Shown here one piece after another: positions 57,314 to 64,000 of a DNA stretch of 64,000 nt. The notes beneath the pieces are model-generated. The model worked only from the letters and a program-made list of their open reading frames with translations. It made no database searches and had not been told where the DNA came from. Origin of the DNA: Achromobacter spanius (GTDB lineage: Bacteria; Pseudomonadota; Gammaproteobacteria; Burkholderiales; Burkholderiaceae_B); NCBI RefSeq assembly GCF_002812705.1, contig NZ_CP025030.1:3224001-3288000 (forward strand), in the 5' to 3' direction. Position 1 is the stretch's first letter. The number at the start of each line of letters is the position of its first letter. Position numbers and translations under genes: made by a program.

Positions 57314-57994
57314 TCAGGGGCGTATGCCGTCCCGTTCCATGCGTTGAAGTAGATCACGCCAGCGGCTGAGTCGGTCAACCGGCGCGGCAGGCTTGCCGTC
57401 AACGTAGACACCGTCGGCGTTGAAACTGAATACCGGCGTCAGGTCGCGACGTTGCGTGGCCGGCAAGATGGTTGAGATCAGGCTGTCCAGCACCAGCGGG
57501 ACGGCGTTTGGCGTGTCGTAGTAGCCCAACACCATGTGGGCGACCTGGCTGCTGCTGGCCGGCCCGCCCACGCGCGCGCGGACGTAGATGAAGCGCAGCT
57601 TGTTGGCGGGCACACCCATCGCCAACCGGGTGAAGTACTTGCCGATGACGTAGTCTTCACAGTCGCCGGCGCCTCGGCCCAGCGATTCCAGCGGCGTGGC
57701 CCAGTAATCGGCCTGCTTCCAGAGGGTGATGTCTTCGGCGGACAGCAGCGCCTGGTTCCAGAAATCGTTGGCGAGCGTCAGGCGGTCTCTTTCTGTCGCG
57801 GGCGGCGGGTTGCGCAGCAGTTGCAGCCAGTTGGAAACAGATCTGGCGCTTTTGGCGCCGTAGCGACTTGCCGCCAGGTTCTGCAGTTTGACGGCATCGA
57901 GCTCGATTGCGAACGTGCCGCCCCACCAGCATGTGAGGCCAAGCAAGGCAAGGCCGATAACCCGTTTCAACCGAAGCGGGCGGCGGCGGAGCAT
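57314..57994 (-). CDS. lapG: Periplasmic cysteine protease LapG
   Basis: LapG is a calcium-dependent, transglutaminase-like cysteine protease that cuts the N-terminal retention region of LapA-type adhesins and releases them from the cell. The 226-residue product has an N-terminal hydrophobic export segment (VIGLALLGLTCWWGGTFAI). The triad can be assigned to C112 (GAGDCEDY), H153 (VAHMVLGYY) and D170 (LVLDSL). It lies between a small unknown gene and lapD on the same strand and overlaps the longer lapD start by ATGA. Its likely substrate is the large adhesin encoded directly upstream. Confidence 0.95.
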   Translation of the reverse strand: MLRRRPLRLKRVIGLALLGLTCWWGGTFAIELDAVKLQNLAASRYGAKSARSVSNWLQLLRNPPPATERDRLTLANDFWNQALLSAEDITLWKQADYWATPLESLGRGAGDCEDYVIGKYFTRLAMGVPANKLRFIYVRARVGGPASSSQVAHMVLGYYDTPNAVPLVLDSLISTILPATQRRDLTPVFSFNADGVYVDGKPAAPVDRLSRWRDLLQRMERDGIRP

Positions 57995-58058
57995 GATTCC
58001 AGGGGCAAGTAATCTGGCCGCATGTGGGTGCAGTTCTTTCGGGATATCAGGCGGTTGC

Positions 58059-58568
58059 CTAATTATGCTTGGCCTGCCGGGCGGCCTTCATTTGTGCGCG
58101 GTCCGACGCCTCTTGCGTGAGGTTCTTGATGTAGCCGTCGTAGGTTTCGCCGTGCGTGGCCTTGCGGACTTCTTCGCCCACCTGGCATGCCCATTTCTCG
58201 CCTCCGACGATCAGTGCGGATTGCGTGATCAGGTCGGCATAGGATGAGCGCAGGACGAATGCGATGCTTTTCTCGTAATTGCCGCCGTCGCGCTCCAGCT
58301 TGGTGGCAATCTGCCAATTCGAAACGGCATTGATGAGCACCGCATTCAGGTGGTCGAAATGCGAGCGGTAAAAGGCATTCCGGGGCAGGCGCACGAGCGC
58401 CTCGAAGAAGCCCTGATTGATTTCTTCGTCAGGGACATCCTTGTCGCGGTCGATCAGATCGTCCCACAGATGCGCGATACGGCACACCATGTCCACGTAA
58501 TCGGCCGCGGCGGCGTTTCCCTTGAACCAGGTCAGGAGCTGGTCGCGTTCAAAAAAATGCTTGGGCAT
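58059..58568 (-). CDS. Helical hypothetical protein between the adhesin and lapG
   Basis: A 169-residue, signal-less and probably all-helical protein. I do not recognise the family. It begins MPKHFFERDQLLTWFKGNAA; an acidic stretch HLWDDLIDRDKDVPDEE resembles the DDxxD metal-binding pattern of isoprenoid-synthase folds, though the length is only half of such enzymes. Conserved-looking segments are RSSYADLITQSALIVGGEKWA and THGETYDGYIKNL. The gene sits 58 bp after the adhesin stop and 64 bp before lapG, in the same direction, so it may be part of the Lap unit. Confidence 0.7.
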   Translation of the reverse strand: MPKHFFERDQLLTWFKGNAAAADYVDMVCRIAHLWDDLIDRDKDVPDEEINQGFFEALVRLPRNAFYRSHFDHLNAVLINAVSNWQIATKLERDGGNYEKSIAFVLRSSYADLITQSALIVGGEKWACQVGEEVRKATHGETYDGYIKNLTQEASDRAQMKAARQAKHN

Positions 58569-58626
58569 GGGATACGGGAATAAACCCGCGATCCGACCCG
58601 CCGGGCCGGATCGCGTGGTGGGTGGG

Positions 58627-61600
58627 TCAATGATGGTCGACGATGAGTTTACCCTTGTTCAACAGGTCATTGATGACTTGGGCGCTGGTCAGCGAGCCGT
58701 TGTTGGTGAGGTCCACGTTCTCCAGAATGATCTTCTGGTCGACGTTGTGCTGGAGGTCTCCATTGGTGCTGACGTTGATCACCGTGTTGTTGCCTTCCTT
58801 CTTGACCTGCAGATAGTCAGTCAGCGGGTTGTTCTCTTCGTGTTGCAGCAGGTCCTTCAGGTCGAGCACGTCGCCGTTATTGGCGGGGGTGGCCGTCGAG
58901 AAGTCCTTGATGCGGTCCACGGCGGGCGTGGCGGCCGTGCCTTGGTCGTTGAGTTCCCAGCGGAAGGTGTCGCTGCCGGCGCCGCCCACGAGGATGTCGT
59001 TGCCTTTGCCTCCGACCAGGATGTCTTTGCCCGTACCGCCGTAGAGGGTGTCGTTGCCCTCGCCACCGTTCAGGTAGTCATTGCCGCCCTGGCCGAACAG
59101 GGTGTCGTCGCCCTTGCCGCCGTACAGGAAGTCGTCTCCGCCGCGCGTGTCATTGGGCTTGTCGAATTCGGCGCTGTGCTGCTGCAGATAGTTGTAGATC
59201 TCCGCGGTAGTCGGGGCAACGCCGTTCTTTTGCGCCGTCATGAAGTCCACCAACGCCTGCCAACCCTGGCCGTCATGGGTGCCCTGGGCATGGCCGGCCC
59301 ACGACAGGTGGTCGGTGTTGATGGTGTCGCCGAAGATGATGTCGTTGCCTTCGCCGCCATTGATCGTGTCGCTGGAGACCGGAGCCAGCTCGGTCGACGA
59401 ATGGCCTCCTTGCAGCGCGGCGTCAAGTTCGTTGGCGCTGTTGACGATCTGGGGTTGGCCGACCGTGCCGGTGACGGTGTATTCGTTGCTGTTGCAACCG
59501 CTGCCTTCCTGAATTTTTTGCGAACCAGTGCCCGTGGCGTTGGTGTTGTCGAAGAAACGCAGATAGTCGCTGTTCACACCCGCACCGATGCCAATGCCGT
59601 ACATCACGACCTTGTTATCGCCAACCAGCACGCCGGATCCGTCCACCAGCGGCTTGGCTGCATCGACGGCTTGCTGCATCGCCCCGTTGCTTTGGTTCCC
59701 GCTAGACCCGTAGACGGTGGGATTGCCGTCCGTCAGGAAGAACGTCAGGTTCTGGTAGTCGTGAGCCGCATCCTTTCCGTCCGAAACCTGGGAGTTGAAC
59801 CAGGCCACGGCCTTGTTGAAGGCATCTTGATAATTGGTGTTGCCGTCGGCCTTCAAACCATCAATGGCATTGAGCAACAGGTGGACGTTCTGCGGCGTCA
59901 GGTTGTTCAGCGTCACCCCTTTCTGCGCAGTGTCGGCAAACGGAATCAGGCGAACGTTCACCACGCCATCGTGATCGGCCAGTTGATTGGCCAGTGATAC
60001 CAGGGAGCTCTTGAGCAGGTCGATCCGCGTTACTTTGGTGTTGCCGATCTTATCCGTCATGCTGCCGGACACGTCGACGATCAGCGAGATGTTGTAGTTC
60101 TTGCCCGGTTCCACGGCCGTGACGGAGCCGCCTCGGTCGCCCACCAGGATGTCGTTGCCACCGCCGCCGTTCAAATCCGTATTGCTGGCGTTATTGCCCA
60201 GGACGAGTTTGTCGGTGCTCAGTGTGAACGTATGGTCGGCCGACGTATTCTGGCCGCCGTGGGCGGTGCCGCCCGAATCCCGCACCGAGAAGTCGAACGT
60301 GGCGTCCCCGCCTGCGCTCGAGGGCGTGAACACCAGTTTGCCTGCTTGGATGTCGGCCACGGTAATGACCTGGCCCGTGGTCACCGGCTGATTGTTGAAC
60401 ATCAGGGTGCCTTCACCGGCGCCAGGCACGCGGGTAACGACCACGCTCTGGAAGCTGTCGTTCTCCACGCCGTCATTGAACGGGAAGTCGGACGTCTTGA
60501 GCACGTACGAGGTGCCGATAGCCAGATGCGCGGACGCATCGCCAGAGACCGGCGCATCGTTGGTGCCCACGATGGTCACGTCGACAGGGCTGGATGCGGT
60601 GCCATCTTGAGACGTGACGGTGAAGTTCTCGGTCAACGTTTCGCCGGCCTTCAGGTTTTGCACCTCGGCCAGCGCGTTGTTCAACTGGTAGCTCCAGTTG
60701 CCGTTGGCGTCGACCGTGAACGTGCCGTACTTGCCCGGCACGCTTGCCTGGGCCTGCACATAGCTCTGATTGGCATCCGGATCGGAGACCGTGAGCTTGC
60801 CGCTGGCGAACGCCGGCGAATCCTCGTAGACCTGGCCCGAGCTTGAGCCGCTGATGGTGGCCGCGTCGTTCTTGCCCATTACCGTGACGGTCAGCAAGGC
60901 TTGGCTGGTGCCGCCTTCGCCGTCCGAAACCGTGTACCAGACCGAGGTTTGGCCAGGCTGGCCTTCAGCCAGATTCTGGAAGTCATTGCCCGGGTTGAAC
61001 GAGTAAGTACCGTCAGCGTAGATGATGAAGGTGCCGCCATTCAGGCCCGCGACCGTCTGGCCTACGCCGTTGGCATTTCCGCCCACCGCGGAGACGTGCA
61101 GCGGGTCGCCATCCGGATCCACGTCATTGGCCAGTACGCCCTTCGTGACGTCGGTGACCTGGATGGACGTATCTTCGTCAGTATTGGCCTGGTCGTGATC
61201 AGCCTGGGGCAGCGGATTGGTGATATTCCACTTGAAGGTCTGCGTCGTCGACGCGCCAGCCAAATCCGTTGCCGTGACCGTGATCGTGTGCACGCCGGTG
61301 CCGCCAAACTGCGACGCGGAATGATCGATCTTGCCGCTGATGATGCCGGTGTTCGGATCAATCGTCAGGCCAGCCGGCAAGCCGGTGGCGCTGAAGGCGA
61401 GTTTGTCGCCCGTGCCTGCGTCCGCGTCCGCGAAGTGGCTCGATACATCCAGGCTCACGACCGTCTGCGAATCCTCGCCGCTCTGGTTGGCGATCGCAGT
61501 GGAGGTCGGACCTGAGTTGGTGCCCGTAACCGTTACGGTCAACGTCGCGGTTGACGTGCCGCCTTCGCCGTCGGAGACGGTGTAGGCAATCGACGTGGTG

Positions 61601-64000
61601 GCACTGACACCGTTCGCCAGGTGCTGGAACGCGGTGCCGGGGTTGAAGCTGTAGGAACCGTCGGCGTTCAAGGTGAACGTGCCGCCGTTGGAGCCCGCGA
61701 TAGCCGAGCCCACGTTGGTCGCTTGACCATTGACCGCCGAGACGGTCAGCGTGTCGCCGTCCGGATCGGTGTCGTTGGCCAGCACGCCGTCTTGGGCATT
61801 GACGTTCAAGCCCACGCCCTGGTTGGTCGAACCGTCGTCATCGACAGCGGTCGGCGCCGGGTTCTTGACGTCCCACGAGAAGTCTTGCGAGACCGAAGCG
61901 CCGCTCTTGTCGGTGGCGGTGATGGTGATGGCGTAAACGCCTTGAACACCACCTTGCGAGGCCGAGTTGTCCAGCGTGCCGGTGATGAGGCCGGTGGTCG
62001 GATTGATGCTCAGGCCCGGCGGCAGGCCGGTGGCCGAGTAGGTCAGCGTATCGCCGGTGTCCACATCGGAGAACTGGCCGGAGACATCGACCGGGGTGAT
62101 GGCCTGGCCGTCGTTGCTGGCCTGGTCGTCCAGGGTCACGCCCGGGGTCAGGATGGGCGTGTCGTTGGTGCCGGTCACCGTTACGGTCAGCGTCGCTGTC
62201 GACGTGCCGCCTTCGCCGTCGGAGACGGTGTAGGTGATCGTGCTGATCGCTTTCTCGCCAGCGGCCAGGTTGTTGAAGGCGTTACCGGGGTTGAAGGTGT
62301 AGGAACCATCAGCGTTAAGGGTGAACGTGCCACCACCTTGGCCGGCTACGGCCGCGCCCACGTTGGCCGCTTGGCCGTTGACTTGCGAGACGGTCAGCGT
62401 GTCGCCATCCGGATCGGTGTCGTTGGCCAGCACGCCGTCTTCGGCGTTGACGTTCAAGCCCACGCCCTGGTTGGTCGAACCGTCGTCATCGACAGCGGTC
62501 GGCGCCGGGTTCTTGACGTCCCACGAGAAGTCTTGCGAGACCGAAGCGCCGCTCTTGTCGGTGGCGGTGATGGTGATGGCGTAGACGCCTTGAACACCAC
62601 CTTGCGAGGCCGAGTTGTCCAGCGTGCCGGTGATGAGGCCGGTGGTCGGATTGATGCTCAGGCCTGGGGGCAGGCCGGTGGCCGAGTAGGTCAGCACATC
62701 GCCGGTATCGACGTCAGAGAACTGCTTGGAGACATCGACCGGGGTGATGGCCTGGCCGTCATCGCTGGCTTGGTCGTCCAAGGTCACGCCCGGGGTCAGG
62801 ATGGGGGTGTCGTTGGTGCCGGTCACCGTTACGGTCAGCGTCGCTGTCGACGTGCCGCCTTCGCCGTCGGAGACGGTGTAGGTGATCGTGCTGATCGCTT
62901 TCTCGCCAGCGGCCAGGTTGTTGAAGGCGTTACCGGGGTTGAAGGTGTAGGAGCCATCAGCGTTAAGGGTGAACGTGCCGCCACCTTGGCCGGCCACGGC
63001 CGCGCCCACGTTGGCCGCTTGGCCGTTGACTTGCGAGACGGTCAGCGTGTCGCCATCCGGATCGGTGTCGTTAGCCAGCACGCCGTCTTCGGCGTTGACG
63101 TTCAAGCCCGCGCCCTGGTTGGTCGAACCGTCGTCATCGACAGCGGTCGGCGCCGGGTTCTTGACGTCCCACGAGAAGTCTTGCGAGACCGAAGCGCCGC
63201 TCTTGTCGGTGGCGGTGATGGTGATGGCGTAGACGCCTTGAACACCACCTTGCGAGGCCGAGTTGTCCAGCGTGCCGGTGATGAGGCCGGTGGTCGGATT
63301 GATGCTCAGGCCTGGGGGCAGGCCGGTGGCCGAGTAGGTCAGCACATCGCCGGTATCGACGTCAGAGAACTGCTTGGAGACATCGACCGGGGTGATGGCC
63401 TGGCCGTCGTTGCCGGTTTGATCGCCCAGCGTCACGCCCGGAGTCAGGATGGGCGTGTCGTTGGTGCCGGTCACCGTCACGGTCAGCGTCGCTGTCGACG
63501 TGCCGCCTTCGCCGTCGGAGACGGTGTAGGTGATCGTGCTGATCGCTTTCTCGCCAGCGGCCAGGTTGTTGAAGGCGTTACCGGGGTTGAAGGTGTAGGA
63601 ACCATCAGCGTTAAGGGTGAACGTGCCACCACCTTGGCCGGCTACGGCCGCGCCCACGTTGGCCGCTTGGCCGTTGACTTGCGAGACGGTCAGCGTGTCG
63701 CCATCCGGATCGGTGTCGTTGGCCAGCACGCCGTCTTGGGCATTGACGTTCAAGCCCGCGCCTTGGTTCGTTGCGTCGGTGTCATCGACAGCGGTCGGCG
63801 CCGGGTTCTTGACGTCCCACGAGAAGTCTTGCGAGACCGAAGCGCCGCTCTTGTCGGTGGCGGTGATGGTGATGGCGTAGACGCCTTGAACACCACCTTG
63901 CGAGGCCGAGTTGTCCAGCGTGCCGGTGATGAGGCCGGTGGTCGGATTGATGCTCAGGCCTGGGGGCAGGCCGGTGGCCGAGTAGGTCAGCACATCGCCG
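58627..64000 (-). CDS. Giant RTX adhesin, LapA/Bap-type (5' partial)
   Basis: The last 1790 or so residues of a huge secreted adhesin are visible; the N terminus, which should hold the LapG cleavage site, is outside the window. From the left edge of the protein come four 216-residue units of paired Ig/cadherin-like domains ([19 protein letters not shown] and [18 protein letters not shown]), two or three diverged units, and a VCBS-like domain ([25 protein letters not shown]). A von Willebrand A domain with MIDAS DVSGSM follows (near 60065), then RTX nonapeptides ([20 protein letters not shown]) at about 58950-59130 and a C-terminal type I secretion signal. Secretion needs a LapBCE-type exporter not seen here. 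Confidence 0.93.
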   Translation of the reverse strand, partial: GDVLTYSATGLPPGLSINPTTGLITGTLDNSASQGGVQGVYAITITATDKSGASVSQDFSWDVKNPAPTAVDDTDATNQGAGLNVNAQDGVLANDTDPDGDTLTVSQVNGQAANVGAAVAGQGGGTFTLNADGSYTFNPGNAFNNLAAGEKAISTITYTVSDGEGGTSTATLTVTVTGTNDTPILTPGVTLGDQTGNDGQAITPVDVSKQFSDVDTGDVLTYSATGLPPGLSINPTTGLITGTLDNSASQGGVQGVYAITITATDKSGASVSQDFSWDVKNPAPTAVDDDGSTNQGAGLNVNAEDGVLANDTDPDGDTLTVSQVNGQAANVGAAVAGQGGGTFTLNADGSYTFNPGNAFNNLAAGEKAISTITYTVSDGEGGTSTATLTVTVTGTNDTPILTPGVTLDDQASDDGQAITPVDVSKQFSDVDTGDVLTYSATGLPPGLSINPTTGLITGTLDNSASQGGVQGVYAITITATDKSGASVSQDFSWDVKNPAPTAVDDDGSTNQGVGLNVNAEDGVLANDTDPDGDTLTVSQVNGQAANVGAAVAGQGGGTFTLNADGSYTFNPGNAFNNLAAGEKAISTITYTVSDGEGGTSTATLTVTVTGTNDTPILTPGVTLDDQASNDGQAITPVDVSGQFSDVDTGDTLTYSATGLPPGLSINPTTGLITGTLDNSASQGGVQGVYAITITATDKSGASVSQDFSWDVKNPAPTAVDDDGSTNQGVGLNVNAQDGVLANDTDPDGDTLTVSAVNGQATNVGSAIAGSNGGTFTLNADGSYSFNPGTAFQHLANGVSATTSIAYTVSDGEGGTSTATLTVTVTGTNSGPTSTAIANQSGEDSQTVVSLDVSSHFADADAGTGDKLAFSATGLPAGLTIDPNTGIISGKIDHSASQFGGTGVHTITVTATDLAGASTTQTFKWNITNPLPQADHDQANTDEDTSIQVTDVTKGVLANDVDPDGDPLHVSAVGGNANGVGQTVAGLNGGTFIIYADGTYSFNPGNDFQNLAEGQPGQTSVWYTVSDGEGGTSQALLTVTVMGKNDAATISGSSSGQVYEDSPAFASGKLTVSDPDANQSYVQAQASVPGKYGTFTVDANGNWSYQLNNALAEVQNLKAGETLTENFTVTSQDGTASSPVDVTIVGTNDAPVSGDASAHLAIGTSYVLKTSDFPFNDGVENDSFQSVVVTRVPGAGEGTLMFNNQPVTTGQVITVADIQAGKLVFTPSSAGGDATFDFSVRDSGGTAHGGQNTSADHTFTLSTDKLVLGNNASNTDLNGGGGNDILVGDRGGSVTAVEPGKNYNISLIVDVSGSMTDKIGNTKVTRIDLLKSSLVSLANQLADHDGVVNVRLIPFADTAQKGVTLNNLTPQNVHLLLNAIDGLKADGNTNYQDAFNKAVAWFNSQVSDGKDAAHDYQNLTFFLTDGNPTVYGSSGNQSNGAMQQAVDAAKPLVDGSGVLVGDNKVVMYGIGIGAGVNSDYLRFFDNTNATGTGSQKIQEGSGCNSNEYTVTGTVGQPQIVNSANELDAALQGGHSSTELAPVSSDTINGGEGNDIIFGDTINTDHLSWAGHAQGTHDGQGWQALVDFMTAQKNGVAPTTAEIYNYLQQHSAEFDKPNDTRGGDDFLYGGKGDDTLFGQGGNDYLNGGEGNDTLYGGTGKDILVGGKGNDILVGGAGSDTFRWELNDQGTAATPAVDRIKDFSTATPANNGDVLDLKDLLQHEENNPLTDYLQVKKEGNNTVINVSTNGDLQHNVDQKIILENVDLTNNGSLTSAQVINDLLNKGKLIVDHH
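61401..63993 (-). repeat. Four tandem 648-bp repeats in the adhesin gene
   Basis: Each unit of 648 bp (216 residues) returns to the same sequence, with [11 protein letters not shown] starting at 63993, 63345, 62697 and 62049; a diverged form ([11 protein letters not shown]) follows at 61401. The copies are nearly identical over hundreds of bases, which suggests recent expansion or gene conversion and makes copy number liable to change and to assembly error. The array continues beyond the window. Confidence 0.92.

Noticed and set aside
58522..59997. 491-residue plus-strand frame opposite the adhesin RTX and vWA region
   Set aside because: Its VV/VA-rich composition is the complement of the adhesin repeats; no domain of its own.
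61401..64000. CRISPR-like or mobile repeat array
   Set aside because: Units of 648 bp are in frame, code for Ig/cadherin-like domains and have no spacers.

Overview
The window looks like chromosome of an Alcaligenaceae betaproteobacterium, most likely Achromobacter or a close Bordetella relative. This is judged from GC-rich coding, the gene order valS / ndk-rlmN-HTH-ispG-hisS-yfgM-bamB-der-hisC-hfq-hflX-hflK-hflC-hisZ-purA, and the protein sequences. It is an inference from family knowledge, not a database result.

Layout. 1-1.2 kb: 3' part of a PuuB-like FAD oxidoreductase. 1.27-2.70 kb: a complete IS3-family (IS150-like) element with a 3-bp target duplication, inserted in the loop of the intrinsic terminator of valS. 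2.7-27.9 kb: core housekeeping genes (valS, the ndk-to-hflC cluster, hisZ-purA, a phosphoribosyltransferase, rpsU-dnaG-rpoD), closed by a CAU-anticodon tRNA, probably tRNA-Ile2, as beside rpoD in E. coli. 27.95-30.95 kb: a decayed mobile region at the tRNA 3' end, with a deleted and frameshifted tyrosine integrase, a tandem repeat, an HNH-like fragment and small orphan genes, one behind a LexA-type box. 31.15-40.2 kb: a compact ten-gene Tad/Flp pilus operon with an FHA-CpaF fusion and almost every gene overlapping the next. 40.1-46.9 kb: a BPSS1780-type membrane protein, thrB, dusA, a CBS-domain protein, a YihY-type membrane protein, a DUF2069 protein and selO.

46.9-64 kb forms a surface-attachment and signalling region. 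On the minus strand, the end of a giant repeat-bearing RTX adhesin (its N terminus lies beyond the window) is followed by a small unrecognised gene, the periplasmic protease gene lapG, and lapD, the c-di-GMP receptor that sequesters LapG. This is the output module of an inside-out c-di-GMP switch for adhesin retention. Nearby are a second LapD-like protein without the Gly-Trp used to hold LapG, a histidine kinase directly behind it, a convergent OmpR-type response regulator, and a degenerate-GGDEF/intact-EAL phosphodiesterase broken by one extra G in a run of eight Gs. The last may be a phase-variable switch on the c-di-GMP level. aroC and an M48 lipoprotein peptidase sit inside the region.

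The strongest points for follow-up are the G8 tract, the paired LapD proteins with the Lap adhesin locus, the IS inside the valS terminator, the FHA-CpaF Tad locus, and the antisense overlap of the DUF192 and BPSS1780 genes.
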